A stretch of DNA of 64,000 nucleotides, taken from contig JAKSXM010000007.1 in the NCBI GenBank assembly GCA_022575985.1, positions 52,606,501 through 52,670,500 on the forward strand, written 5' to 3'. Both the position numbers and the translations under genes were made by a program. Shown one piece after another: positions 36,601 through 49,429 of this stretch. Positions within the stretch are counted from its first letter, which is position 1. Each line of letters begins with the position of its first letter. Source of the DNA: Anagrus nilaparvatae (Eukaryota; Arthropoda; Insecta; Hymenoptera; Mymaridae). Below the pieces are notes generated by a model. It made no database searches and was not told where the DNA came from. It saw nothing but the letters and a program-made list of their open reading frames with translations.

Positions 36601-37015
36601 CAGTAAAAAACAATGCTTAGGCTACTGAATAATCGTTATTGCCGCACCTTTTAAAGAACTTTTTTTTCTAAAAAAAAAAAAATATTTAAAGAATTTATAT
36701 TAGTGAATAAAAAAAATATGATGATAATAAAAATGCCGATTATAGTAAAAGAAGTACAGTAAAAAAAAATGACTAAAACTATTGAAATTCTTATATTAAT
36801 ATTACAGGAAGCTTAATATTGAACAGAAAATGCACATTTATATTGAAAACGGAATGAGATGAAAAGAAAGGTGGTGAAATAGTATAAACTCATAAAATAA
36901 CCAACATACACAAATGTTTAAGTTTCCTGGAAAATTCAAAAGAGACAGAAAATGGCATATTGTCTTATACACAAGAGTAGAAACTTAAAAAAAAATAAAA
37001 AAGATAAAGAAAGAT
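33610..37015. other. AT-rich noncoding DNA
   Basis: Nothing recognisable over 3.4 kb. The minus-strand open frame 35995-36183 has no motif. Confidence 0.5.
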
Positions 37016-37019
37016 ATAG

Positions 37020-37140
37020 AAATGCAACAGAACGTCACCGAAGCGTTTTACAGTCCAATTATGAAGGCGCTCGTCCGCGCGAGAAGTAAAATAACATAAG
37101 AAAGAAAAATAATATAGTCTAGGAGTAGGTAACCCTTTGG
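37020..37140. other. Short GC-elevated spot
   Basis: Around 37,030-37,085 the sequence GAACGTCACCGAAGCG and GGCGCTCGTCCGCGCGAG stands out from AT-rich flanks. It lies within a Phe/Ile-rich minus-strand frame (37261-36965) that is otherwise low-complexity. Possibly a promoter or short exon. Confidence 0.15.
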
Positions 37141-37740
37141 TTTTTGTCGTAAAATGTATTATAGTAATAGTAATCTGTGAGAAAATAGTAGTAAAAAAAA
37201 AAAATTGCATTGCACTTATTTTCCATACTATGAGTAATATACCATTTTTATTATTAACCATGAAATATTCTCTTCTCTTATTTTTCTTTTTTCTCTTTTT
37301 TATTCAATTTTATGTGCCGTTCCTTTTATTTTTTTTGATTATTGATCTGGAACGCCCTCTATACATAAATGAAGAACAAAATTTTTTTAAATTAATAAAA
37401 TTAATATATTATTACTGTTCTTTCATTTTTTTTTTGTACTTTTTTTATTACAGTGTAGTTTTAGTTGCTCTATATATTACATGAATATTTAGTTAAATTT
37501 TTTTTTTTAACAATCGAGGTTAATAATTGAATATTTAAATTATGATAAATGTATTTATATGGGTAATTGAGTTATAGACGTAAAAAAAATATAAAATGAT
37601 TTATTGTTTAAAAAATAACAGTTTTTTTTTAATAAAATACTAATTTATTCGTATGCTCTTCAATTTTATAGTAAATTAAATCGTTATGAAAAAATTGGTA
37701 ATAAAAAATAAAGATTAATTAATAATAAGATTGTAAAAAT
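37141..37740. other. AT-rich noncoding DNA
   Basis: T-rich. The 115-codon plus-strand frame at 37137-37484 is a Phe/Leu/Ile run created by poly-T and is not a gene. Confidence 0.5.
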
Positions 37741-37764
37741 GTTTAACGACTTAGAAATAGGAAT

Positions 37765-38395
37765 TCGACAATTAGGAAATATCAGGTACTTGACCTCAAA
37801 ATTTGGGTTTTTTTAGGTTTTACATATTTTCTTGATCACTCTGTATCTACAGATCAGTAGGCAGAATACAAAACTTTGTATCTCTAGTTTGGGAGTAGCT
37901 GCCTTTTGTTTTCTGCAATGGCTACGTTGTCCCCTGATATATTTTTGCTAGTATTGGTGTTTTGTTAAATATCCGATGATTTTTTTCTGGAACTCTTACT
38001 TCTTCTCGCGTCTGCCTTCTGACATTCCAAATGATATTACCAGCAAGGAATTTACCTTCTTGACCTTGAACAATTACTCTCCGCGAAGCATAAAGTCTTC
38101 AAACTTACTAGTCTCCAATGCTTTAAGAACCATTTTGTGAGGATCTAACCTTTCGCGCACCTGATTCTCTCCACTAAGCCATCTCTTATTTCCAAAGAAT
38201 ATAATATGCTACTAATTATATTCTTTGATAATGCGAACTCCAGTTTGACGACTCAGAGCATCCACTTGTAAAGATCTTGTCTCCAGATGATGCTGAGTAG
38301 TAATTACATCATTCTGGGCCGACAATCAATTTTTCGACTCTGGCCGACATCTATGTCTTCACGATGGTTTGTTTTATGGTAATATACACTCTGCT
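37765..38395 (-). pseudogene. Ty3/gypsy-like pol remnant (RNase H end, integrase start)
   Basis: Read on the minus strand, 38,300-38,215 encodes Gln-His-His-Leu-Glu-Thr-Arg, then Val-Asp-Ala-Leu-Ser-Arg-Gln. The VDALSR motif, preceded by a His/Thr-rich stretch, is the hallmark of the C-terminal end of Ty3/gypsy RNase H. Further along, 38,140-38,020 gives Phe-Glu-Asp-Phe-Met-Leu-Arg-Gly-Glu, a stop, and Leu-Phe-Lys-Val, resembling the segment before the integrase HHCC zinc finger. Stops and frame changes break it, so it is dead, and most of pol is missing. A phrase near 37,773 (GAAATATCAGGTACTTG) is shared with the region after the primer-binding site at 17.93 kb. The sequence is clearly less AT-rich than the flanks. 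Confidence 0.5.
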
Positions 38396-38564
38396 ATAGT
38401 ATAGGTATCCGATATTAGGTTGGTTCATATTTTATTTTTTTTTTTTCAATTTATATATTTTTAATTTTTATATATTAGTCTTTGGAAAAAAATTAGGAGG
38501 TGGAAGAGCATGGTCATGCTGCAGAAACTCAAAATAAAATAAGCAAATTTCTTTTTCAATTGTT

Positions 38565-38580
38565 AGCTTCGCTCTACCCG
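38565..38580 (+). mobile_element. Solo 3'-terminal fragment of the Helentron-like family
   Basis: AGCTTCGCTCTACCCG is identical to the 3' subterminal inverted-repeat segment at 59,262-59,277 and 63,640-63,655. The following hairpin and CTAGT are not preserved (continues TTTTTAATAAAATC). It shows that the family is dispersed beyond the tandem array. Confidence 0.6.
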
Positions 38581-38599
38581 TTTTTAATAAAATCTATTA

Positions 38600-40225
38600 T
38601 CTTGACTAAAATAAAATTTAGCATGCAAAAAAAATAATATCAAATATCTTAAAAAGCTCCAATTGTAAAATAAAAATCTTGATTCACACATTCCAGAAAG
38701 TTGAAACACGTTGAAACGTAATAAAATAAATAAAAAAATTTGTTTACTCTTTATCTAAAAAATGTTTAATTTTAATTTTAATATTTATAATCTACAAGTT
38801 TTCGAGAAGTGTAATATATTATAAAATAAAATATATAAGATAACTAGACGATTAACGTATTAAACTAACTGAAACTGTCGGCGCTACCGGTCCCGTTAAA
38901 AAAAAAAATTAACAGGGCTGACAAAAAAAAAAGTAGAAAAATTTGTTATGCTAAAAATTGTATAAAAAAACTGTCTAATAACAGGAAAAATATTTAAAAA
39001 AATAATTTAATCTTATTATAAAAAAATTTTTTTCACCACACGCTGTTTTATCCCATAAAAAAATATAAAATTTTATATTATGACTTTTCATTTCATTTTT
39101 TAAACATTTATGCTTATATGTGTGTATTATAATGTTCAAGCATCCGTGAATGTAAATAAATAAATAATACGTGTGTGCTTTTATGTAATATATTATTTAG
39201 TCGTGTGTGCATGGAGTATAAATGTTGAATATGTTAATTGATGTCTTTAACATTGAATTTAAGTTAGGGTGTTTTTTTAAAATTAAATTAACACTTATTA
39301 TTAATACCTTTGAATGAATAAAATTATGTAATTTTTTTATGTAACACAGTGTATTATAACATTTTTTTCATTCTTTCAGTTTCTACTGTTCTGAATTCAA
39401 TGAAAAAAATAACAATTTGTCTTGGGTGTCGCACCTACTACTGTGAAACAATTTTTCTATGAAAAAGAAAAAAATATGACTTTAAAAAAAATAAAATATA
39501 GACTTACGAAGGTATAAGAAAAATTTTAAAAGACTCAAGGAAGAACAAAAATATTATCCTTCTCACGTTTTTACAGGAAATAATTATATTATGAGGAATC
39601 GCGTATTAAAATTCATTGCAAATCGACTATTATGTGCATATTAAAAAATATATAAAAAAATTTTTTTTTTTTACTTTAGTTTACTTAAATTATTTAATAA
39701 TAAAAAAATTCTTTTTTTACATTGTTAACTGATAATATTTTTGTGTACGATTGTTAAAAAAAAACGTTAGTTTTAAAGGAGAAATTTCTCAAGGACAAAA
39801 ACGATTAATTTTAATAATTTTATCAAATAATTCATGTCGAAAACAAAGTACAAAACAAAAAAATAACGGATTCAAAAATAAATGTTTTACTGTTAGAAAA
39901 ATCATTTTTTTCTTTTCTTTTTTTTTTACATTTTTCTTTTTACTAGTGATAAAAAAGAAAAATAAAAGAAAAACATTACTATATTAACACGCAAAAGCGA
40001 TATTATACATAAACTATGTATTGAATTTTTATTGATGTATGTGTATTATTATTAAAAATGTATTTTTTTTTTACTTGTAGTACAAGTTATTTTTAGAGCA
40101 ATTTTTTAAAAATGTAAGAAAATTTTATCCTAATGATAGTTTTTTTTCTCACTATTAGCGTGTTTTTTCTCACATAATTTTTTTTTTTTTTTTTAAATTA
40201 AAGTTACTGTATTTTGATATTGTGG
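38600..40225. other. AT-rich noncoding DNA
   Basis: Nothing recognisable except isolated GC spots (~38,880). The plus-strand open frame 39751-39987 is Lys/Phe-rich low complexity. Confidence 0.5.
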
Positions 40226-40227
40226 CA

Positions 40228-40245
40228 ATTGTTGCCCAACGTAGG
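40228..40245 (+). other. Possible degraded tRNA-Lys primer-binding site
   Basis: ATTGTTGCCCAACGTAGG resembles the site at 17,931 (ATTGGCGCCCAACGTG) with a few substitutions, and continues GG as a full site would. No LTR boundary is visible. It could be a chance match. Confidence 0.3.
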
Positions 40246-40356
40246 TCCTAATGTATTTTGAATGTTTGGGAGGTTCCAAAATAGAATTATAAATTTTTTA
40301 TGTAGTTTGTGAATTAATTTTAGATTGTGTTTAATTTTAATTGGATTTTTTAGCTT

Positions 40357-40581
40357 TTAAGTCAAAATTTTGGGTTGTATTCGTACAGATTTGTTGTTAG
40401 TAGCGAAATCATGTATTTTCGCCCTTGATGCAGAAAATCGTATACGATCCTTGGCCAAAAAAAATGCTCCAAATCGCTTGACTTTAAATAAATAGCATAA
40501 ATACCTTTTTTTATCCGTCTTAGAATAACTTCGTTTTATTTGTTCCATTGGATTTGGACCATTTTTTATTGTTTTGGCCAT
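40357..40581 (-). CDS. Hypothetical basic 74-residue open frame
   Basis: The frame starts Met-Ala-Lys-Thr-Ile-Lys-Asn-Gly-Pro-Asn-Pro-Met-Glu-Gln and is rich in Lys and Arg, with a Ser-Tyr-Ser-Lys-Thr-Asp-Lys-Lys-Arg segment around residues 19-27. Base composition is less AT-rich than the flanks, and the amino-acid mix is more protein-like than other frames here. No signal peptide, membrane segment or known domain is seen. It sits ~110 bp from the primer-binding-site-like sequence on the other strand, so it may be transposon-derived. No function is proposed. Confidence 0.2.
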   Translation of the reverse strand: MAKTIKNGPNPMEQIKRSYSKTDKKRYLCYLFKVKRFGAFFLAKDRIRFSASRAKIHDFATNNKSVRIQPKILT

Positions 40582-40589
40582 AGGTTATT

Positions 40590-42980
40590 ATATGTCTTAT
40601 TTCAAGTATATTTTAACTTATAAATCTTAATGAATACATTCTATGATACAAAATACAAATATTGAATCCATCGATATGCAGATTATAGCATAATTTTGTA
40701 CCTATTATAAAAACTATTTTAGCAAACTTGAATATTAAATTTCTGTTGCAAAATTTAACCCAAAAACACGATTAATCACAAATCTAAGAAAAATGACACT
40801 GAAAATTTTCAATTTACCTTTGCAAATCTGTACTTAACTCGTTGCATAACTAAATTATTCTTTAAAAATCTCTCAAACACTATTACACAAAAATTTACAA
40901 ATTCATCCAAAACGTCAATAAACCCATTCCTAAATAACCCTAAACTCAATTTAAAATTGTATCTAAATATAAAACCTATAATTTAATTTAATACTATTAT
41001 ATATATAAAAAAAAGGTATTTACTTTAATACATGTAACAGGTTTTTCTTATCGTTTTACATAATAAACATTAAACATCCCATTTTCTTGCATGAACATTT
41101 ATTAGTTATTTTCTTAATTCATCACTTTCCCTATATATATAAAATCCTTTAAAAAAATAAAGGCGGAAGAAGAATCTCATAAAAAAAATAACTAAAAAGG
41201 TAATTTTAAAAAATAATTTTTGTAAAATAAAATAGGGTAAAAATACTATAAGAGTGCAATGATCTTAAGGCATTAAAATTTTCTTACTTAACGCCATTCT
41301 TCCGTAAAAATGGTCTTCTCTATTTTATAATACAAACATATAATTTTATATCATTTATAAGTGACAATAATTTTTTTTTTTTTTTTCAAAGAAATTCTTT
41401 ATTTAAATTCTATATCTTGCACTATTTACGTGTATAAAATTGTTTGTAAGTAATCATTAAATGATCTCTATGTATATTATTAAAAAGATTTTTTTTAAGT
41501 AGTAGTAAGTTATACGTCTGTCAGCCGGTAGTTTTATAATACATACAACTAAATTTTTTTTTTATCCTCTGCATTCTTAAAAAAAATATTTTTATGTGTA
41601 TAAAAAAAATTATTTTTTCTTATTAGTTTATTATTTAAATTTTTTTTCTTTAATAACTTTATAATGATAATTATTTAACGATTGTAATTATTTATGAATT
41701 TGTATGGTAGACTGGGCTTGGTTTTGTAATTTTTATGGGTGTTAGGTTACTTTAGGTTAAATAGGTTTAGGTTTTAAGGAAAATAGAGTGATTTGAATTT
41801 ATATGGTAAGGAGTCTACTTGTCAAAAAATTAAAAAGACTTGAAGATTTTAATTTACGAGTCCAATTTTAAATGGATTAGTTCCATTTCATTTATAATCC
41901 TACCCAAAATATTTTAACACTTACAAAATGCATAAAATTTGAAAAAATCTGTAGATTTAAAAACTACAAAAATTATTTAGTAAATTTGATAAATTTAAAA
42001 TACTTGCCAGTCTAATATACACGACTTGATGTGAGTAAATTATAAAAGCATAAAACATGTGTGAATAAGTGTGTGCAAATTATTTAATTCTTGCATTTAA
42101 AGAATAGAAATTTATATTTATAGTTACATAATACGCATAAACGACATAATAATGCACAGAGTCATTCATAGAAAAAATACTTTGCTTTCATTTAAAAAGC
42201 TATTTAACTTGAACTTCATACACATTTTTTACTTTGTATTTATATTTATTTACTAGAAATGTGTAAGGTCGATTAACAGTCTTATAAATAGAAAGAAAGA
42301 GAGAGAGAGAGAGGGTTGTATATAATAAAGAATTAAGGAAGCTGAAGGTTGCGTGTCGATCTTATTTTTTACTTCCTTATATCTTTTGAAAGACTTTAGG
42401 GCTCATCCCTACTTTCTAGTTTTTTTTTTTCTATAATTATCAACGAGTATATATAAACGTTAGGTATATTTAAAAACATTTTTATTTTCTTCGCTTCTAT
42501 ATATAACGATCTTTTGTCATATATTTAATATGTTATCTAGAGAATTTTTCTAAAAATGGACAAAACATTCAATCAACTTCCTGATTTACACCATCTGTTT
42601 GTTGCTACATTTTTTTTTTCAGTCTATGTATTCAATGTTTAGAAAAATTTTTACACTTTGCGAGCTCGTAAATTTTAATTTTATACACAGCCTTATACTT
42701 CTTCATGACTATTTCTAGGCAAATTTATGTATCATTATAAAATTTATTTTTAGATGTATAAAGGGTTAAAATCCTTTTTATTTTTTTATGGATAATGAAA
42801 GTTTATTTAAATGCATCAATTATTTAAGTATTTTGATTCCTTTTTTATTATATTTTAGCATTTCTAAGTATATATTGTAATTACTGATTATTTTTAAAAT
42901 TAAAAGCTTCGGCGAAACTACAAAGTTGTTTAAAAATAATATTTTTCTTTTCTATCTTTTAAATATTTTATTTTCATTAG
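40590..42980. other. AT-rich noncoding DNA
   Basis: Contains four TTAGGTT/TAGGTTT-like units at 41,742-41,775 and a (GA)n microsatellite at 42,291-42,315. No gene is supported. Confidence 0.5.
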
Positions 42981-42986
42981 TTCCGG

Positions 42987-43333
42987 TTAAGTCGTTTGTG
43001 CTGGACAAATATGCCTTTTTGATGGATTTTTTTTCAGTGTTTTGGGGCTGTTTTGCGGACAAAGCGTTCCAGTTTAATAAACTGGAAAATTAATTATTTT
43101 TTTAATAACCCAAAGTTATTTCTAACCAGGGGGGGGGGGATTTAAGGTTGCTTAATCCAAAAATTAACATAAAAAAATTGCAGAATTTGATCCAAGGATA
43201 TCTCAGAATTCTGTAAAAATTTAAAATTTCCAAAAAATTGAATTTATAAGTTGTTAGATTCGAAATTCCATAAAAAGTAAAGCTGCTAGATATCAAGTTG
43301 TACGTTTTGTCCACACCGGCGCTAAAGAGTTAA
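42987..43333. mobile_element. TTAA-flanked MITE, diverged ends
   Basis: The left end TTAAGTCGTTTGTGCTGGAC (42987) and the right end, read on the minus strand as TTAACTCTTTAGCGCCGGTG and then TGGACAAA, form imperfect inverted repeats starting at a TTAA on each side. Length is 347 bp. Inside are a perfect hairpin TCCAGTTTA-A-TAAACTGGA (43068-43086) and a G run at ~43,130. The ends share the TTAACTCTTT start with the MITE at 15.4 kb, so they belong to a related piggyBac-type group. A 70-codon minus-strand frame inside is incidental. Confidence 0.65.
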
Positions 43334-43339
43334 ATTTAA

Positions 43340-44570
43340 GTAAAAATCTTTTAGTAAAAATAGACACACAAATACTAACAAAAATTCATATTAAATTAGC
43401 AAATTCCAATAAAATAATGTAAAAAACTCGATCTTTCAATCTTGATATTTATCCCTACAAAACTATTATCTAAAAACTTCAAATAATTTAATCAAAAATC
43501 TAACAAACGTACAAAAATGAATAAAATAATAAATAAAGTGTAGGCGAGTAAAAGATTTATTACAAAATTAAAAGTATTTTAACGCTGATTGACACGTATA
43601 AAAAGCCAAGTCAGTCAATCAATCGTAATGTCAAAGTAATCGAACTTTTATTTTTCTACAATAAAGTGACATTAAAAGAAATAAAACTTGACAAATTATC
43701 TTCCATAAATCGAATATAAAGACAAATGTCTTTTTTTAAAGAATAAAGAGTGTATTTTTATTATTATTAATAATAATTATTTTTTTTTTAATAGTAGCTA
43801 TAGAACCATTATTGATTCGATAGATTCTCCCTTTCATTAAAAATGTCCCCCATGGCGAATGAAAAATCGTATAATTTCGATTATAATATAAGAAGGTATA
43901 ATATATTAAATGATCTTTATAGAAAAAAGAGAGAGAGATAGAAATATAACGAAGTATCTTAACGAGTCACGTTTTTTAATAAACTATCAATAATTAACAC
44001 CGAGTTAGTGTATCAATCGAAATTTCATATTATTTTATTATATACTAAACTTGTTTTTTATGTTATTAATTATGTAGTGACAGATTAGTTTAATTAAATT
44101 ATTTAATTTAATCAACGTTATAAATTATATGAAATTATTTTATTTTTTAGATATTTTTTTATGGATCTAATTATATATTTATAGATTACATCGTAAATGT
44201 TTTTATTGAATATTTATTTGCTTCCGAAAATAATTTAATATTATGTAGACGTAAAAGAAAATTTACCGACTCATAAAAAATAATTATAGAAAAATATAAA
44301 ATTTTTTATATATCAACGTAGATTTTAATTATATTTTTTTATTATTTTTTTATAAATTTTATATTTTTTATTTTTTTTTTTTAGACAAATTTGTGGTCAT
44401 TAGTAAACTATTAAATAGGGGTTTTCTGGTCTGCGTAGTTATTTTTAGAATGACGATCTTACGCGAAGTTTTTAAGGAAGCCTAAAAACTCAGAAAATAC
44501 TAATAGAGTTAATTTTAATAAAAATAGTCAAAACAACTACACTGAAAATCTTTTAAGTTTTCTTATCACT
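43340..44570. other. AT-rich noncoding DNA
   Basis: Nothing recognisable. Confidence 0.45.
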
Positions 44571-44576
44571 TGGATA

Positions 44577-44693
44577 CACTCTAAAAAAATCCAGTTACCC
44601 CTACCCAGGAGTTTCCTGTTGCCGTTATCGAAATTTTGGTTCCTGATTCATGGTTTCCGATTGCGTCAACTGGAATTTTTCTTTAGGATAGTG
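44577..44693. mobile_element. Very small MITE (~117 bp)
   Basis: CACTCTAAAAAAATCCAGTT at the left and, on the minus strand, CACTATCCTAAAGAAAAATT then CCAGTT at the right form ~24-bp imperfect inverted ends. The interior is markedly less AT-rich. No clear target duplication. A similar CACTAAAAAAAATT end occurs near 13,553. Confidence 0.5.
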
Positions 44694-44702
44694 CACCATA
44701 AC

Positions 44703-44761
44703 TCTCAAATCTTTATTTGCACCACTACGATATTTTGAAGGTGCAGAGTTAAAATTTGAGA
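44703..44761. repeat. 59-nt inverted repeat (hairpin)
   Basis: TCTCAAAT...GCACC pairs with GGTGC...ATTTGAGA around a ~17-nt loop, with an internal mismatch region. It lies 10 bp after the small MITE. It has pre-miRNA-like size, but nothing else supports a miRNA. Confidence 0.45.
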
Positions 44762-44769
44762 ATTTTGTA

Positions 44770-47280
44770 ATAAGATATTAGGTTCACTAGGAAATAGTTA
44801 TATTTATTTGCAGATTTTATTGGATTTAAGGTTATAAAAAAAGTATAATATAAAACAAACGATTATTTAGGGGTAGTTGGCAATGATTTTGGATCACCGA
44901 AATTCGACAAAAAAGTTAGTAACAAATCAACAAAAAGTTAGTAACATAACAAATTCTAACAATTGGTTTACAAACGAAAAAGATTTTCGGTGTAGGTACC
45001 TTGAATTTTTAATTAGTTTTCTCAACCTTGAAAATTTTTTGTATTTTAGTAATTTTTTTTAAAAAATCGGGTAATTTATAGTAAAAAATTTTTCTGTCCT
45101 AAACAAAAAAATCACTAATAAGCGTGCTTATATTAATAATTAAATACACAGTATATTCTTAAGTAGTATGATGTCGAGTCGGGTCAGACGCTAAATTAAA
45201 AAAATTTGCATACACAAGTAAAAAGTCCTTTTTAAGTTATTCAAAATTCATTTTTACAAAAAAAAAAAATCGGATTTTCTATTTTCCATTTAATTTTGTT
45301 GAAATGAATAAACTACATCGAGTTTTAATTTAAATAAAGATTTCTTATACTGATATAAGTGAGAAAAATCAATGACATTGTATAACCATTATAAACTATG
45401 CTTACTAATTTGACGTTAAATTTAAGTACCTTTAAAAAGGGAAAATTCTTATTTATTTATATAAGTAAGGTTAAAGAACTTTTATAATGTAATCTTTTAA
45501 GAACTTTTTTTTACTAAATAATCTTTAAGTAGAAATCTCTCTCCATCTCTCTCTCTCTCTATAATTATATTGACATAATTACGACAATTGTTCAATGAAA
45601 AATATTTATTTATTGTCATTTACCAGTTAGCTACTACAAAATTTAAAAAAAATTCAATTTAATTTCTGCTCTTTTTACGTTTTAGCCTACTTTAGATATT
45701 TATGAGCTACTGCTTTAGTGTCTTTTTAAACGAAAAAAAAATTATTTACGGTACTTATTATTATTACTCGAATTTATAATTCTTTGTTATTGTATAATAA
45801 CATTTTTTTATACATTTGACACGTTTAACAAAATTTAATATTAGAAGAAAAAATTGTAACTGTGAATATATTTATTGATAAATATTTGTTATTTTATGTC
45901 TTTTTCTTATTGCTGTAATTATTCTTTCTGTTATTTTAGAATTTTATACAATTTATTATATTTATGGTGTTTTTTGTAAATGTAAAGTGTCCTTACAATT
46001 ACTTTTAATCGAGGTTATTTGTTTAAGTTATTTTTTGCGATGTTTACTTAATAGTATATGACAAAGGATTTTGGTTTTGTTATCTAATTTAGAATTTTAT
46101 TCGAGATTTTTAAATATTTTTGAGTTGGTGCTGTAAGAATTGTTACTTTTATTTTAAACCATGAAGCTGAATTTAAATTCCAAGTAATGCAGGAAATTTT
46201 GATTTTATACACTTGTCAGTTTTATACACAACAAAATAAACCTTTGTTAGAGCAAAAAGCATGTGAAAATTAGAAAAAAAGGGTTTTTTTTAGAAATTTA
46301 AGTTTTGAACTATTTTCGGGTTTGTTATTAATGATTTACTGAAAATGTAAGCCAAAAATTTTGAATGAATCATAGGTTTTGTAAAGAAATATTTTTTAAA
46401 ATTAAAAATTTTTGTGAAACAAAACCCTAGAAAAAAAATATCATAAAATCAACAGTATTTTTGGGGCCAGTTTTCTTAGCCTAGTCCAATTTTCGGATTT
46501 TTTAGAAAATTTTACTAAAGGCTGGCTTTCAGTACAAAAAAAAAAATGAAATTTTATGAAATTCAAAAAATCAATTTGATAAACAAAATTAACCAAATTT
46601 CATAATTTTTCTATTTATTTTAATTTTTTTTGTACAGAAAATTAGAATTATTTAAAAATTTAATCGGTAAAAGCATGATATTATTATTTCTCAAAGGGTA
46701 ACAGATCCCAGAAAATCGGTTACTTTTAAGTTATTGTTTTTGGTAAGAAAGCAAAATAGATTCAATTTTGCCCTTAAATTTACGATCCAGATATCAAATT
46801 TGTCCAAAAAAATAATAGAAAATTTATTAGCATTCTGTTAAAAAATAATTAACCCAAGAATTGTAAGAATTTTAACTAAGAATTCCTCTCAACACTTTTT
46901 ATAACACAAAGCCTGTAAAAACACCAGTGATCATTAACCAACAAGAAAAACCTTAAAAAATAACAAATTAATTGCAGATTATATTATTCAGATTACATAA
47001 GCGAAAAAAGAACCTTGGCACAATAAAAAAGTATTTTCTATGTAAAATTTTAATTAAATTAATAATTGATTTATAGAGAGTACAAGATTTTTCCGTTACA
47101 AGAGTAAAATGTCAAGGTCGTATATTTAACATTTCCTATACATAATAAATTAATAATAAAGATTTTCTTATATAGCACTTTTACTTCTCCATCCTCTCAT
47201 TCAAAAAAAAAAAACTTTTTTAACATTCTAAATATAACGGAGTTTGTTTATATAAAATATATAATTGTATATTATACATG
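44770..47280. other. AT-rich noncoding DNA
   Basis: Contains a (TC)n microsatellite at 45,536-45,560. The 61-codon open frame at 44877-45062 has no motif. Confidence 0.5.
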
Positions 47281-47288
47281 CGTTTCAG

Positions 47289-47390
47289 ATGGTTTTTCTT
47301 GATGATGAGCTTGTGTATCTTGTGAGAGCGATCAAAGTCACTCGATCCTTTTTTTTATGTATGGAAAAAAGGTCGAACATATTTTATTAA
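47289..47390 (+). other. Exon-like small open frame after acceptor
   Basis: Directly after GCGTTTCAG (to 47288) an ATG opens 33 codons (Met-Val-Phe-Leu-Asp-Asp-Glu-Leu-Val-Tyr-Leu-Val-Arg-Ala-Ile) ending TAA at 47388-47390. The first 60 bases are less AT-rich. No family recognised. Confidence 0.15.
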
Positions 47391-47394
47391 TAAG

Positions 47395-49425
47395 AAAATC
47401 CGCTATCAAAAATAAATTATTTTTCATTTTATTTTTCATTTACTTAAAATTATAGACAGAGAAATTCCCTTTCATTATGTAATTTGATAAATTTTTTTTT
47501 TTTTAGAGATAAAGATTTTTTTATTGTGAGATAAATATCAGCGATATCCTTTTTTTTTTAAATTAAGTCTAATTAGAACACTAATGAAAGTGTTGTGTCT
47601 CTTGTTCATTTTTTCTTTTTCTTGGCTTAAGATATTATTTTTTTAATTATTATTATTTTAATTTTTTATTTCTTATCTGTTTTTAGTAATCTTTTAATAG
47701 TAAAGATATAATTTTTCTATTAGGGTTTTGAAATAAAAATTTTTAATGCGAATTTTCACAAAATTTTTTTAGGGCTAAGCCTAATTATCGACGTTAAGTA
47801 GCATAAAAATTCTGTAAATATTTTAGTTCCTTAAAAATTAAAGTGCTAAAAATATTTTTTTTAATTTTTACTATTTTAATTAATATAATATAGAACACTC
47901 TTTTTTTCATTTTAGGCTAAAAAAATTATTTTTATAAAAAATTAATTTAAATAAATGTATTTACTGAATTTAATTATTTTCTAAAAAAAAATTTATCATT
48001 ATGTAACCCAAGAACTAAAATCGTTTATTTTAGATATTTTCTAATTTTTTAAAAAAAGAATTCAGATCCTTAAATAAGAGCCAATATTTAGTCCCAATAA
48101 ATGGCAGTCTATGCATACTAAAATTTTAAATCATTTTATATCAAAAATTTAGCATTTTATTTACCTATCTTTCAAAATACCATTAAAAAAAGGTTGCAAT
48201 ATTTTTTTACAATAAAAATACTTGAATTACAGTATCTCCTCCTATAAGATAATTAACATATCAGTACGAATAACTTGCAATTAGTAATTGCAAAAATAAC
48301 CACCTAATCATTAAATTGATCAGATAAGAATTCTAAAAAAAACAGAGTAAAATTGAAGTTTGAAAACGCAAGGTAAAATTTCTTACTTCATTATTTCTCT
48401 TCTTAGATATTTTTTGAAATTAATTCAAATGCAACAAAAAAATAAATTAAAAAATTATGAAAAAAATTTTATTAATAATTACATGATAAAATTAGATAAA
48501 AAAAATTGCATAAAATATATTTTTTATCTCTCATATGCACAAAAAATACGTTTTTATTATTTCTTAAAAAATAAACGTTAAAGATCCTTAAAAACGATAC
48601 AAAACTTTTCTTTTCGCAATAGAAAAAATAAAAATTCTATGTTACAATAAAAGATTTTTATAAAAATTGAAAAAAACTGATTTTTTCGTTACTAAATTAA
48701 TTAATAAATTAATTTTTTGATACGAGTAAATAGAAAGTATTAAAATTTCGTTATTTCATAACAAAAAAAATGCATTTTTAAATTTTTTGTTGCAATTGAA
48801 TAATTTTCTTATGTTCAACGAAATAAAGTAAAATAAAAGAAGATACTAATCAGACGTTTTCCTTTTTTTTATATTTTTACTAAAGTTTATAACAAAACAT
48901 TAGTCAAAAACCGAAAATTTATTACGTGTACACACAGTAAAGGAAATCATTAATTTTTCATATTAATAAATAAAAATTTATATCAAAAATTCAGCAAAGT
49001 GTAAAAAAATAAAAATTTTCGTAACCGCGCATCAACGATTCATATCGTAACACACATTTTCATTCACATTTTAACTTTCAATTACGAAACCAAAAAAAAA
49101 AATTGATTAAAAAAAAAAGGAATTTTTTTTATGATTCAATTTAAACAATCGTGACAATAACATTATTTTTAATGAAATAATAATTATAACTCACGATTTA
49201 AAAATATGATGTTTCCTCGTAGTTTCCATAATGAAAGGACAATATGATTTTATTCTAGAGATTATACTTATTTTTCTTCGTCTTCGTCTCCTTTTTTTTT
49301 AACTCATGTAACGTTGATAATAATCGTTGTTTTTTATAGAGTAATATCACTTTTTATTTTAGTTTTATTATATACTTTTTTTTTCTTCTTAGTTTTCTTC
49401 TGCTTGCTTGTACTTTTTTTTGAGA
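47395..49425. other. AT-rich noncoding DNA
   Basis: Nothing recognisable; the open frame at 48360-48581 is Lys/Asn/Tyr-rich low complexity. Confidence 0.5.
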
Positions 49426-49429
49426 TTCA

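Noticed and set aside
37137..37484. 115-codon Phe/Leu-rich frame resembling membrane segments
   Set aside because: Poly-T sequence encodes Phe/Leu by default; no start context, no motif.
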